DNA of 64,000 nt from Cladorrhinum sp. PSN259 (taxonomy: Eukaryota > Ascomycota > Sordariomycetes > Sordariales > Podosporaceae), in the NCBI GenBank assembly GCA_033725935.1, contig MU867061.1, positions 186,001-250,000 of the forward strand. The letters are read 5' to 3'. Positions 22,432 to 32,462 of this stretch are shown piece after piece (the first letter of the stretch is position 1; every line of letters begins with the position of its first letter). The notes beneath the pieces are model-generated. The model made no database searches. It saw only the letters and a program-made list of their open reading frames with translations, and had not been told where the DNA came from. Made by a program: the position numbers and the translations under genes.

Positions 22432-22595
22432 GAACGATAGCCACCGAAAAGAAAAGGGAAGGAACAGGAAGTATTTTTGATCAAACAATAGGACAGAAAA
22501 AATCCAATTTTATAATTTTTACTTCATTCGAAAAAATATTTTGGTTCTCATAACATTCCATAAACTATCAATCCTACACTTTCAATTTTTTTTTT
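22324..22595. repeat. T27A24 tract between convergent 3' ends
   Basis: At 22381-22431 there are 27 T followed directly by 24 A, a perfect self-complementary block. It lies between the stop codons of the secreted-protein gene (+) and arc1 (-), 272 bp apart, and could serve both 3' ends; homopolymer length is also a place where assemblies err. Confidence 0.85.
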
Positions 22596-23945
22596 TTACC
22601 GCACCTGAGCACCGGTCAAGCTCTTGACCTTGCACACACCACCGCTCTCAGTCACCAACTTGCCCAGCCCAGTCTTGCCCTCGAGCGCCTCAACGACACC
22701 AGCATCAAACGCAACCTCCAAATCACCCGTAGTGGTGAAACCAGGTTGGAAGGTCTCCCAAATCTTCTTCTTGGGGTTGAGAACCTTCTCGGGCTCAGCC
22801 AACCAACCCTCAAAGTAGACGCGCTCGCCGGCCTTGGCACCCTCGGGAGGGTTGACGAGCTCGACGGGGCCCTTGTGATCGTCGACCTCGCCCTCCTTGA
22901 TCTTGGGGGAAGCAGCCAACACCATAGCTGATGACTTGATACCGCGCATCTTGACGGGCTTAAGGTTGCACACGACAACCACCTTGCGGCCCTGCATCTC
23001 CTCGAGAGGGACGAGACCGTTCAAGCCGGAGCAGACAGTACGGCAGATCTGGCCATCAACCTCGGTAGTGTCCTCGGTGCCGGGCTTGTCACCCATGGCA
23101 ATGGTGGAGACGTAGAGAGAGTCGGCTTCGGGGTGCTTGATAGCCTTGAGAATGTGACCAACACGGAGGTCGATAAGACCGGGAGAAAGAGGTGCAGGGG
23201 GAGGAGGGGCAGCCTTAGGCTCTCTACCCTTCTTCTCCTTCTTCTCCTTCTTGGGTTTGGCCTCACCGGCGACGGCAGCGACAGCGGCATCCTTGACCTC
23301 CACGGCCTTCTCAACGACAGCGGCAGCAGCCTCTTTTGTCCTGTCAACCAAGGTCTTCTCGGCTCCGGCAGCAGGGGCAGCAGAGGTGGCGGCACCGGTG
23401 GCGGCGGCAGAGACAGCAGCAGAGGCAGCAGGGGCAGCAGGGGCGGCGGCACCGGTGGCGGCGGCAGCGAGAGCAGCAACGGTAGCAGGAACAGCAGGGG
23501 CGGCGGCACCGGTGGCGGCGGCAGCGACAGCAGCAGCGGCAGCCTTCTCCTTCTTCAACCGTTCCTTTTCGGCCTTGGCATCAACTGGGGGCTTGACGTA
23601 GAGGACCTCATCGGGGTTGATTGCTACCTTATCGGTGACGGAGAGAGCGAAAAGGGGGCTATTCTGGACGAAGTCGACGAGGCGAACGATGTTGGGGCGG
23701 CCCTGCTGGCCGGTGCGCTGCTCGGGGGTCCACGACTTTACGAGGGGGGCGAGGGTCTCGTACAGGGCGACATCAGCCTTGCTGGGCTTTGTGCCGAGGG
23801 CGGTGCTGCGGGTCGCAAGGTCGTTGTTGAGGGCGTCGAGAACGGAATCGGAGGGGTCGGCTTTGAGGGTCTCAGCCTTGGAGATCCATTGCTGGATCTC
23901 GGTCTCCTCCGCGGGGGTGTATTTCTGCTCGGCGATTGAGGCCAT
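22596..23945 (-). CDS. arc1: Arc1-type tRNA-binding cofactor of aminoacyl-tRNA synthetases
   Basis: Intronless, 449 residues. The N-terminal about 120 residues (EETEIQQWISKAETL, LAPLVKSW, RPNIVRLVDFVQ) form the GST-like module that in yeast Arc1 docks MetRS and GluRS. A Lys/Ala-rich middle (KPKKEKKEKKGREPK) is suited to RNA contact. From about residue 270 the EMAP-II-like OB fold is plain: LIDLRVGHILKAIKHPEADSL, RTVCSGLNGLVPLEEMQGR, and VCNLKPVKMRGIKSSAM. Arc1 helps tRNA delivery and keeps synthetases cytosolic. The middle holds three 19-residue AAATGAAAPA-like repeats. Divergent from the chromatin remodeler gene. Confidence 0.95.
   Translation of the reverse strand: MASIAEQKYTPAEETEIQQWISKAETLKADPSDSVLDALNNDLATRSTALGTKPSKADVALYETLAPLVKSWTPEQRTGQQGRPNIVRLVDFVQNSPLFALSVTDKVAINPDEVLYVKPPVDAKAEKERLKKEKAAAAAVAAAATGAAAPAVPATVAALAAAATGAAAPAAPAASAAVSAAATGAATSAAPAAGAEKTLVDRTKEAAAAVVEKAVEVKDAAVAAVAGEAKPKKEKKEKKGREPKAAPPPPAPLSPGLIDLRVGHILKAIKHPEADSLYVSTIAMGDKPGTEDTTEVDGQICRTVCSGLNGLVPLEEMQGRKVVVVCNLKPVKMRGIKSSAMVLAASPKIKEGEVDDHKGPVELVNPPEGAKAGERVYFEGWLAEPEKVLNPKKKIWETFQPGFTTTGDLEVAFDAGVVEALEGKTGLGKLVTESGGVCKVKSLTGAQVR
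23385..23560 (-). repeat. 57-bp in-frame minisatellite within arc1
   Basis: The CACCGGTGGCGGCGGCAG word recurs at 23393, 23450 and 23507, an exact 57-bp period, encoding about 19-residue Ala/Pro/Thr repeats in the linker of Arc1. Confidence 0.85.
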
Positions 23946-24860
23946 GATCTGTGAGATGCGTGATGCAGAGAGAGAGGAAAGCTTGCGGAGGGCGAAAGGC
24001 GATGGTGCGCTTCGAAATGCGGCTGCTGCAGAGCGCGCAAAAGGTCGAAGGGAGAACAGCTTGGGTGATTTAAGGAGGGAGAGCCCAAATCTGGGGTGGT
24101 AAGATTCTGGGATCCGAGTATTCGAGGTGTTGGTTTACAGCTGAATGTTGTTGGAGATGCAATGGCGGGGCTGTACAGGGCCAAAACAGTCAATAATTTT
24201 CGAAAACCTTCCCTCCCAGCAAGCACTGCGGGGCAGCTCTTGAGTCAAAGCTAAAGGAGGGGCACCCCAGAATTCTGCCTGGCAATTGAGGTATCAACAA
24301 GGATGCAGGCAGCAGTGTGGGTCCCCAGCTGTTTTGTTCCATTTAACCCCTGTTTGCGCGTGACAGCGCGCTAATCGTTGACGCGCTCTTCAACGATTAC
24401 AAGTGGCGGTCGCCAGTCGCGTCCCATCGCGCGCGCCCTTGCATTTACGCATTTTCCGATTTCTCAATTGGCAATTTTTAGGCAACCTTTTTCTCGCTCT
24501 GGTATTTCTGTGATACTTCTTCTGAGAAATCGTGAAGTACTCCTGGAAACAGACTATCTCTCGAATTTCGGGAATTTCTTTTCTTTTTCTCCAGAGGGCC
24601 CCGATCGGACATTCCATTGCTCGAGATCGGTCTCGAAGTGGCAAAGGCGCAAATCGGTGCTTTGATGATCTGATCGCTTTCATCCCCCACCTGTTCGGGC
24701 TCGATTCCAGGCAAAGTTCCCATTTCCATCCCGACCGCAGTGACACCTCGAGTTTCTCGATCCTTAGGAGACTGTGATCGGTGACATTACCTACTTACTT
24801 GCCCCTCACCTGCCCTCAAGGCGTTCCCTCGTTATAGTTGCCTGCGCGCCGACTTCCACA
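23946..24860. promoter_or_regulatory. Divergent promoter, arc1 / LSH-type remodeler
   Basis: 915 bp between divergent start codons. It holds a 28-bp hairpin-type inverted repeat at 24372-24399 with a CGCGCTCT loop and, 17 bp further, GTCGCGTC at 24416-24423 (GACGCGAC on the other strand, MCB/MBF-like). No gene is supported; frames at 24378-24777 on both strands have no motif. Confidence 0.6.
24372..24399. promoter_or_regulatory. Perfect 10-bp inverted repeat with an MCB-like core
   Basis: TAATCGTTGA and TCAACGATTA are exact reverse complements separated by CGCGCTCT, so that ACGCGCT spans the left-arm end and the loop. It lies about 430 bp from arc1 and 460 bp from the remodeler start. A dimeric regulator site is the likely reading. 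Confidence 0.55.
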
Positions 24861-27510
24861 ATGGATAAATCCAAGATGAGCTACACGAAGCTTCGAGAGG
24901 AGCAAAATCTCGCCGCCGAGGAGGAAAAGGCTGCTGAGGAAAACATGAAAAATGAGGAAAAGCGCAAAAAGAAGTGGAAGAAACGGGATTTGAGCAAGGA
25001 GGAGCGCGAGGCCAAGGCTAAGGACCTCGACCGTCTGCTCGATCAAAGCGCGGCTTTCAGCAGCATCCTCACAAACAAAACAAGCGTGTTGGGTCGAGTC
25101 GGCACTGGCTTGGATGGAAAAACTCTGGGCGAGCACGACCTTACCATGGCCAAGCAGCCCAAATGCATAGTGGGCGGCACTATGAGGGACTACCAGCTCG
25201 AGGGATTGACATGGATGTACGAGATTTGCGTCCAGGGTATGAGCGGCATCTTGGCCGATGAAATGGGTCTCGGTATGCTTTTAATGAGAAAAATGCACCT
25301 CCTCAGTCACTAACATTCACTCAGGAAAAACCATCCAGACCATTTCGCTTATTGCCCTTCTCCGCGAGCAGGAGAACTACCTGGGGCCACATTTGATCGT
25401 CGCTCCATTAAGTACTCTTTCCAACTGGCTTGACGAATTCCACAAATGGGTTCCATCGATTCCAGTAGTCATGTACCATGGAACTCCGGATCAGCGAAGC
25501 GAAATCTTCAAGACCAAGATCATGAAGCATTTCCAGGGCGGCCGACCAACGACCAAGTTTCCTGTAGTCTGCACGAGCTACGAGATGGTACTCAAAGATA
25601 GAGCATCCTTGTCCAAGATCAATTGGGAGTTTATCATCATCGACGAGGGACACAGGATGAAGAACTTCGACTCCAAGCTCTTCAGGGAACTTAAGACCTT
25701 CACCTCGGCCACTCGTCTTCTCATCACCGGTACCCCCTTACAGAACAACCTCAAAGAGCTTTGGTCTCTTCTCAATTTCTTGTTACCCAAGATTTTCCGC
25801 GACTGGGAGGCTTTTGAGAGCTGGTTCGACTTTAGTGACTTGGCGGACGAAGAGGGAACCGAGGAGTTCATTGCAGACAAAACCAAACAGGAACTCGTGA
25901 AGAAGATGCACGTTGTCCTGCAGCCACTACTCTTGCGGCGAGTCAAGACCGATGTCGCCAAGTATCTCCCTAAGAAGCGTGAGTACGTTTTGTACGCACC
26001 AATGACGAGAGAACAGACAGATCTCTACAATGTCATCAACGACAAGAACGTCGATACGAGGGCATACCTGGAGAACAAGGTCGTCGAGCGCCTGACAGCA
26101 GCTACAAATACCACAGCATCCACACCAAGTCACAGCACGCGTTCTTCTAGATCAAGCAGCGCTAGGATAGATACCGACGTGGAGAGTGAGCTGACCTCGA
26201 TTACCACCAACAGCAGCCCGACCACAACCAAGTCTGAAGAGCTGCCAATATCTAAGAATGCTTTCGCAATGATGATGGGCAAGAGAGGCCCAGGTCGGCC
26301 ACCCAAAGCTGCCACCTTGGCTAAGAAACTGGTGAATGCCGAGGCTGAAGTGGCCCCTACCCCGGTCGCCGAATCAGCCAAGAAGGCAGCCAAGAGAAAG
26401 GTCTCGCAGACAGCAGAGTCGCCAGCCCCAAAGAGTACCAAGTCTAGCAGACAGTCCACTCCGGCGAGCACCCGCGGCCGGCCTCGTCGAGGCCGAAAGA
26501 CATACAAAGAAGCCGACTCAGATGATGACATGCTCGATGATGACGAGTTCGAAGCCAAGCTTGCTGACCAGGTTGTCGAGAACGAGACAGAAGACATCGA
26601 CGTGGGCCTAAGCGCGCTGGAGATTGAGAGGGCGAAAACCCTTGACCTGGCAAAGCTTGAGATCTCCAAGAAGAAGCTGGGCAATCCTCTTCTTCAGCTA
26701 CGCATGGTCTGCAACAGTCCACACCACTTTTACAACCCCTGGGCCAGCGACGCCGATATTCCTGTTGATGAGAGTTTGGTGACCGCTTCGGGCAAGATGC
26801 TTCTTCTCGATCGCCTGCTTCCGGCTCTTTTCAAACGAGACCACAAGGTGCTTATATTCTCCCAGTTCAAGACTCAACTGGACCTGCTAGAGGACTACTG
26901 CACACAATTACGAAAATGGCGTGTGTGCCGAATTGATGGTGCAGTCAGCCAAGATGACCGTCGCCAGCAGATTCTTGACTTCAATACCGATCCAGACATC
27001 AAAATCTTCCTTCTTTCCACCCGTGCAGGAGGCCAAGGTATCAACCTTGCCAGCGCTGACACTGTGATTCTCTTTGACAGCGATTGGAACCCCCAACAAG
27101 ACTTGCAAGCACAGGACCGATGCCATCGTATCGGCCAAACACGGCCTGTAGTCGTGTACCGACTAGCCACCAAGGGTACCGTGGAGGAGGAGCTTCTGAT
27201 GAGTGCCGATGCCAAGCGTAGATTGGAGAAGCTGGTGATCAAGAAGGGTGGCTTCCGGACGATGGGTCAGAAGCTGGACTTGCGTGAGGATCTTGACAAG
27301 GAGATGTTGAGAGCACTGCTGTTGAAGGACGGAATGGTGTACAAGTTCAGTGGAGACAAGGAGGTGTTGAGTGACCGTGACTTGACGGTGTTGTGTGATC
27401 GAAGTGATGAGGCATATGAGCAGGCTGCAGAAGGCCAGGGTAATGCAGAAGGTTATGTGGCGATTGAGACGGGTGCCGATGGAATTACCCAAGCTGGGAA
27501 GAAGAAGTGA
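24861..27510 (+). CDS. SNF2-family chromatin remodeler, LSH/DDM1/IRC5 type (MUS-30-like)
   Basis: Exons 24861..25272 and 25325..27510 give 865 residues; the 52-nt intron splits the Walker A motif and its removal restores DEMGLGKTIQ. Walker B is IIIDEGHRMKN, motif III LITGTPLQNNLKELW, and the C-terminal lobe has KVLIFSQFKTQLDLL, LLSTRAGGQGINL and DRCHRIGQTRPV. The N-terminal coiled basic region (RKKKWKKRDLSKEEREAK) and the ISWI-unlike C-terminus point to LSH/HELLS/DDM1; Neurospora MUS-30 and yeast Irc5 are the fungal members, acting in genome stability and cohesin or methylation contexts. Between the lobes is a low-complexity insert of about 190 residues with two AT-hook-like motifs (KRGPGRPPK, TRGRPRRGRKT). 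Nuclear. Confidence 0.92.
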
Positions 27511-27806
27511 TTGGCGAAATCCTGTGCGGCTGTGTGGCAATGTATATGTGCATGAGTGGGATGCGTTTTACGTTTTGTGATAATACCCTTGTGCATAGCG
27601 GGTCATGATGTTTGGGAGGAAGTTTCTGTTGGTATACATGTTGGGTTAGGCATCACGTATGTATGTATGTTTTGTAAATTGTCACCAGTCATTGGATCAT
27701 GAATGTCAGATGAACTTGGGAAAGGTATTCTCATAATCATAATCCCACCATTTATATACCATCTGTCCCCGGCCAGGTAAGAGAGTACCAGCTTTCATCA
27801 CCCGGT
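27511..27806. other. Short spacer between convergent 3' ends
   Basis: 296 bp between two converging genes, with a (GTAT)n run near 27657-27669. Nothing else seen. Confidence 0.6.
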
Positions 27807-28886
27807 TTAATCACTGTAATACCTCCAAGTCGCCTCACAGGCCTCCCGAAAATTAGGACACCTCGGACTGAAAATATTCATCACAGTATCCCCACACCAA
27901 TAAAAGAACTCGGCAACTATCATGAAAAACCCATGCAACCCGCTGGAAACCAGCCTGCACCAGTTCTCAAAGTTGAACAGCCTATCCCAAAACAGGAGAA
28001 CCGAAATGACCGTAAAAATAAAAAAGAGACTCCTCGTCGTCTTGACCCATTCCTCCAACCCAGCCAGCACGCCCCCCGTAAACCACCAGACCGTCCCCCA
28101 AAAAACCTTTCCCAGATTTACGAGTGCCAGACACACCAAAGCAAGCACCGCAAAGTATCCATACCAGCACGTGAAGAACCAAACCCAGGACGCGACACTC
28201 AGCGTAAATCCCCTAACGCACTGACAAAAAGACACGAGAAGCATGTTCATCACAAGACCGCAGAACCCGACCCCGACGTAGGTCGCCGTCTTTTCCGGGC
28301 TTCTGCGGAAGTACCGACATGTTCGCGAGAAAGTAGACTCGTTGGGATCGAACTTCCAGCTTGGGCCCGTGAGCGCCGCCGGGAGCGCGTCGTTTCGTCC
28401 GCCGAGGTAAGGGCCCAGAAGGGGTAAGTAGCGAAAGGGGTAAGTGAGCCAGAACCTGACGATGTGGAGTAGATCAAATTCGTTTGTGGCGAGGAGGTAG
28501 GGGAGGGTGAAGAAGAAGCAGAGGAAAAAGTACTTTGATCTCGAAAGGCCATCTGAGGGGGGAGCCGGGAGCCCTACTTCATTAGGGAGTTCAGTTGGGG
28601 GTGAGGAATAAGAAGGGGTTTGATCTTGTGTTCGATCTGCAAGAGAATAAGAAGAAGAAGGAGGAGGAGGAGGAGGAGGATGATGAAGAGCAAAGATCAA
28701 ATAGTAGAAGAGAGATGAACAAATGACAATAATGGGAACGAGTGAATAAAACCAACGCCGTGCTAGAGAGAGAAGAGATTTGGTGACTCGGGTGGCGTGT
28801 CGAAATGAGGTTTCGAAGAGGAGGAAAAACTGGAAAAGAATTGCTGATATTAAAACAATTGTGAGAAGAAATCCTGGGACATCCAT
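27807..28886 (-). CDS. polytopic membrane protein, unknown function
   Basis: Intronless, 359 residues from the ATG at 28886 (MDVPGFLLTIVL). The frame is open further upstream to 28994, but that part is encoded by a GT microsatellite and is unlikely to be translated. Hydrophobic segments: residues about 6-25, 45-65, 115-135, 140-160, 210-235, 240-275, 290-305 and 315-335. A cytosolic or lumenal loop with PPPPPPPSSSYS follows TM2. Several Trp/Phe-rich segments (WVWFFTCWYGYFAVLALVCLALVNL) suggest a closely packed bundle. No transporter motif is recognised. It lacks a signal peptide apart from TM1. Coding is likely because the long frame has consistent hydrophobic patterning. Confidence 0.7.
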   Translation of the reverse strand: MDVPGFLLTIVLISAILFQFFLLFETSFRHATRVTKSLLSLARRWFYSLVPIIVICSSLFYYLIFALHHPPPPPPPSSSYSLADRTQDQTPSYSSPPTELPNEVGLPAPPSDGLSRSKYFFLCFFFTLPYLLATNEFDLLHIVRFWLTYPFRYLPLLGPYLGGRNDALPAALTGPSWKFDPNESTFSRTCRYFRRSPEKTATYVGVGFCGLVMNMLLVSFCQCVRGFTLSVASWVWFFTCWYGYFAVLALVCLALVNLGKVFWGTVWWFTGGVLAGLEEWVKTTRSLFFIFTVISVLLFWDRLFNFENWCRLVSSGLHGFFMIVAEFFYWCGDTVMNIFSPRCPNFREACEATWRYYSD

Positions 28887-29516
28887 TTTGGTTGAGAGAT
28901 TGAGTGTGTGTGTGTGTGTGTGTGTGTGCAAGTGTAAATGGTCAAAGATGTATGGATAGAAAGGTAAGTTTAATAGCTGGGATGCACAGCACACCCAGGA
29001 GATTGAGTGAAGAGTATTTTTAAGTGAGTGTCTAGAACGAGAAGAAAGAATGGGTGAGTTGGAGTTCTAGTGCAAGATGGCGGGAAGGGACGGACGGGAC
29101 ATATTTATTCAGACGGGGGAGAGCATCGTTAGGCTCGGATCGGACAAGCCCTCGTGACGACTTGACGGGATCAACGCTATGTTAGATAAGTATAATATGG
29201 GGTTCTATTCTTGTAGTCCGAGCATGAAAGAATTCTGGACTCGTCTTTGGGCCTCTTAGGACAATACCCATTCAAGTTCGAGACCATGGCATTCGTGCCA
29301 GCGGCAACAAAGCGCAAACAAAGAAACAGGGGCAAGGTCACAATAAGGGGCACCACGTGATGCATCACATGAATCCACTCAAATTCTAGTGAGTTAATTG
29401 GCCAGAATCAACTTTTGTATTTTGTTAACAATTTCCACGCCTCTCACCAAAACCGAGTCTCGCCCGAATTACAAGCCCGACTTTAATACCACTTCTTTTC
29501 TTCAAACACGTTGAGA
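28887..29516. promoter_or_regulatory. Divergent upstream region, membrane protein / Rieske gene
   Basis: 630 bp between divergent starts. It includes a (GT)n microsatellite at about 28904-28928 immediately upstream of the membrane-protein gene. No gene supported. Confidence 0.6.
28904..28928. repeat. (GT)n microsatellite
   Basis: About 12 GT units in the 5' leader of the membrane-protein gene. Confidence 0.85.
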
Positions 29517-30163
29517 ATGGACTACTTCTCAGTCTTCAAAACACCCTCACGACCAGAAGCCCAATGGTTTCATGTCGGATCGGCTTCATCCTTCCCCGAT
29601 ATCGGAGCGGACGAAGAGGAGGTGGTAGACTTATCACAGCCACGAACATGTGGTGGAAAGGGAGGACTCGGAACAGGAGCAGAAGAACAAAATAAAATTC
29701 CGGGATGCAAAGCATTTCACATCCCAAAGACAAATCCTTCAGAAGGAAGGGAGGTCAAAGTGGCAGCAGAGGATGTTCCGGCGGACTTGACAGACCAGGT
29801 ACTTGTTTTCAAGCACAAGGGGAAATTTCATGCAATTGATCATGTAAGACTCTGAGAATTTCCCCAGTAAACACTAGAAAAGTCAAGTGTTAACAGTGGA
29901 GTAAACCACAGTCCTGCCCACACTCATCATTCCCCCTCTCACAAGGAACGCCCTTCGACATTGAAGATTTTGGCATTGTCCTCAGCGCGGGCATCACCTG
30001 CCCCAAACACGGCTGGTCCTTTGATTTGTTCTCTGGACGGGCGGACCGAGGCAACTACAAGCTCAAAGTGTGGGAAGTTGAATTGCGTGATGTCAAAGGC
30101 GGTGATCCCGCATCGTCAACAGACAAAGAAGTCTGGGTCAGAAGAAAGCAGAGAATGGGGTAG
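29517..30163 (+). CDS. Rieske [2Fe-2S] domain protein
   Basis: Exons 29517..29843 and 29912..30163 give 192 residues; the intron (GTAAGA...CACAG, 68 nt) is phase 0 and falls exactly before the first cluster ligand. The join gives HAIDHSCPHSSF (C-P-H) and TCPKHGWSFDLFSGRAD (C-P-K-H), the Cys/His pairs of a Rieske centre. The preceding VKVAAEDVPADLTDQVLVFKHKGKFHAIDH is the usual N-terminal strand set. The loop between the ligand pairs is about 25 residues, longer than in compact ferredoxins. There is no catalytic oxygenase domain and no clear signal peptide, so a soluble electron-transfer or sensor protein is likely. Physiological partner unknown. Confidence 0.88.
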
Positions 30164-30571
30164 GCTGCCATAATTGAAAATAAAGACTCTCAGAGGGCTA
30201 TTGTTTAATCTCTCAGGAATGTACCCAGTTGAATGAACCTTTGGTTCCTCGAGAGAGCCTTACCATGCCAGAAATAGTAACTCTTCAAACGCTTGAAGAC
30301 ATATAAAGTCTAACAAATCCCACCACCTTCCCCGGGATATTTGTTTTCTCTCATCAGTACACTCATTCAGCTTGCTATCGTCAGTTCCATACTCTTTTCG
30401 TTTTTCTCTTTTTTCCTCGCTCTATTTTCTTGACTCTATTCTTTTGACGCAGGTCGTCACCAGTGTTTGCACACCAGCTGCTTACCCTCATTCGAGACAC
30501 ATTCCGTTCAAGTTCTCAATACTCAACAATCAAAGAAAAGCGCACGCACAACAAAGACACAAACGTTCAAA
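30164..30571. other. Spacer and probable 5' leader
   Basis: 408 bp of pyrimidine-rich sequence (TTTTCGTTTTTCTCTTTTTTCC near 30395-30417), typical of a fungal promoter and leader, ahead of the small basic protein gene. A long frame at 30372-31052 in another phase overlaps it and is judged less likely. Confidence 0.5.
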
Positions 30572-30886
30572 ATGTCCCGTCAAACTCGCTCTCGCTCCCG
30601 GCTTCCCGGTGCCAGCCAGATCGTTGCCTTGGATCTCTGGCAGACCAACAGCAGACGCACTGTCGTCACCGTCATTGCTCCTGCCCCTCCGTCTGTTATT
30701 TACGTTGTCCCCCAGGCTGCCCCTCTGCCTGCTCATAAGACTGCTCCTCTGCCTGCTCCTCTGCCTGCTCCTCTGCCTGCTCCCAAAGCTGCTCCCAAGG
30801 CTGCTCCCAAGGCTGCCCTCCCGATTGGTCCGTTCCCTCGTAAGTATGCGACTAAGGCTGCCCGCAAGTCTGCTGGTAACTTTTGA
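30572..30886 (+). CDS. small basic Pro/Ala-rich hypothetical protein
   Basis: Intronless, 104 residues; start context TTCAAAATGTC is near the fungal consensus. The N-terminus is MSRQTRSRSRLPGASQ, the middle has LPAP repeats followed by KAAP repeats (12-bp DNA periodicity at about 30715-30815) and the C-terminus is KYATKAARKSAGNF. Strongly basic, no Cys, no membrane segment. Histone-H1-tail-like composition is the only resemblance; no function is claimed. It could be a chance frame on simple-repeat DNA; a competing frame spans 30372-31052. Confidence 0.45.
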   Translation: MSRQTRSRSRLPGASQIVALDLWQTNSRRTVVTVIAPAPPSVIYVVPQAAPLPAHKTAPLPAPLPAPLPAPKAAPKAAPKAALPIGPFPRKYATKAARKSAGNF

Positions 30887-31322
30887 GCGAGAGTCCTCTC
30901 AGTTCGCCTCTTCCTGCTTGTCTGAGCCTGCCTACCCCACTCTACCCACCTCTTCCGCTTCTTCTGGGAGAATGCCTCTGTCAGTATTGGGAGGTCAGTG
31001 GCTGATTTGGTCAATGATTCACAAGGAAGGGGAAAGTTTGTCGGTATGCTAATCGTCGAGTAAACGGGGCTGGATTCCCTGTCTGTTGGTGCCATTATTG
31101 CTTTTCTTTAGACCTTCGAAAACTGTAAATGTAGCATCAGAAAATAGAAAGAAAAAGAAAATATGAAACAATAAAATTCTTTCCTCGCTGAAACAAACAT
31201 GGCCATTGTGGTTGTTCCCATCGCTTCCTTCATGATATGTATGACAGACCTTTTTCTTCCCACATGAAAAAAAAACCAAAAAACCAAACAAACAAAATCC
31301 CTTTCTCTCAAACATGATGATT
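30887..31322. other. Spacer between convergent 3' ends
   Basis: 436 bp between the small basic gene and psf2. AT-rich with A-rich runs near 31140-31170 and 31264-31292. No gene supported. Confidence 0.6.
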
Positions 31323-32243
31323 TCATATCCCCATATCCTCATCACTATCCTCATCATCATCCCCACCACCACCACCACTATAGCCTCCTCCTCCCCCCAC
31401 TCCTCCCCCAGCTTCCTCTTCTTCCCTCCTGGTAGCCTCAACACTAGCCCCGATCCTCCTAACCCCATCCACAACCCCAAGCACAAAACCCCTATTCTCC
31501 GCCAACTCCATAGCGCCCACACCCCTCAGGCTCACCACACCACCTACCCCTCCCCCGGCCTCTTCAGCCCCAAGCGTCTTTGTCGAGTCCCTCATCTTGG
31601 CAGCCCGCACCTCTACTAGATCTCTCAGCAACCCTCTAATCTCCCCCGCCGAGCCCAGACTGCTCATATCGTCCCCCGCAAACGTCAGCAGCATCTCGGC
31701 CACCTCCATCCAGTGGTACGGCAAGTACCCCGCGGGAGCATCGGCCGTACAAGCAGCCCGAAACGGCGGACTCAGTATGGTCCCACCACCACTGCCACCG
31801 CTACTATTCTGTCGTCCCGCAACACCAGGTGGCTGCTGCGGTTGTAAATTCGGTCGCGACGGGACGGGCGGCGGCTCGCTGAAAGCCGTCGGGTTCTCCT
31901 TTGTCTCGCGGTGCACGATCTCAGCTAACGAAGCGGGGTGTAACCAAGGCGGAGGGACAATGTTTGCGCGCCGTTGTTTCTTGAGGAGGAGGGCCAGCCA
32001 GAGGGGGAGGTCGGCTCGGTGTGGGGGACGGAGAAGCGGGGTTTTGCCCTTTTGCAACGGAAAAAGGTTTGTTAGTTCACAATTTTGATGGCATTGGGAA
32101 ATAAAATGGGAATGAAGAAAAAAGTTTACGGATAACAAGTCTATTGAATCTAATCGCTGGCGAGGGACGACCGTGACCGTTTCCATTTCTGCGAGAAACG
32201 AAACCTCGGCGTGGGTCAGGCCCGGGGGAAGGGAGAGCGCCAT
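31323..32243 (-). CDS. psf2: GINS complex subunit Psf2
   Basis: Exons 32243..32130 and 32048..31323 give 279 residues. The N-terminus MALSLPPGLTHAEVSFLAEM, then VTVVPRQRLDSIDLLS, joins to GKTPLLRPPHRADLPLWLAL and LLKKQRRANIVPPPWL, the unmistakable Psf2 signature. Later YLPYHWMEVAEMLL and LLRDLVEVRAAKMRDS follow the family. Psf2 is one of four GINS subunits of the CMG replicative helicase, nuclear. The intron (32129..32049, GTAAAC...AAAAG) is 81 nt and free of stops, so reading through it adds 27 residues. The C-terminus carries a Gly-rich then acidic tail (GGGGGDDDEDSDEDMGI), longer than in yeast Psf2 (about 213 residues). Confidence 0.95.
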   Translation of the reverse strand: MALSLPPGLTHAEVSFLAEMETVTVVPRQRLDSIDLLSVNFFLHSHFISQCHQNCELTNLFPLQKGKTPLLRPPHRADLPLWLALLLKKQRRANIVPPPWLHPASLAEIVHRETKENPTAFSEPPPVPSRPNLQPQQPPGVAGRQNSSGGSGGGTILSPPFRAACTADAPAGYLPYHWMEVAEMLLTFAGDDMSSLGSAGEIRGLLRDLVEVRAAKMRDSTKTLGAEEAGGGVGGVVSLRGVGAMELAENRGFVLGVVDGVRRIGASVEATRREEEEAGGGVGGGGGYSGGGGGDDDEDSDEDMGI

Positions 32244-32462
32244 TGCTCTGTTTGTTGTGTTTTGTGGGTTTTTTTGTGGTGAAGTAGGATAGAATATTAG
32301 GTATATGTCGAAAATGATATGTCACCTCGTCATTTTTCGGTTGATTGATCGGCCCTGGGCGCCGTATCTGTGGTTTAGTGAATTGCGTCGTCGTCGTCGT
32401 TGTCGTCGCGAAACCGCATTGATTGATTTCCATGTGGAAACGCGGGGTGAAAGTTCGCTGAC

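Noticed and set aside
23133..23939. 268-codon Gly/Ser-rich frame antisense to arc1
   Set aside because: Reflects the Ala-rich minisatellite read backward; Arc1 itself is unmistakable.
30372..31052. 226-codon frame overlapping the small basic protein
   Set aside because: Leu/Pro/Arg-rich product of the same 12-bp repeats in another phase; poorer start context.
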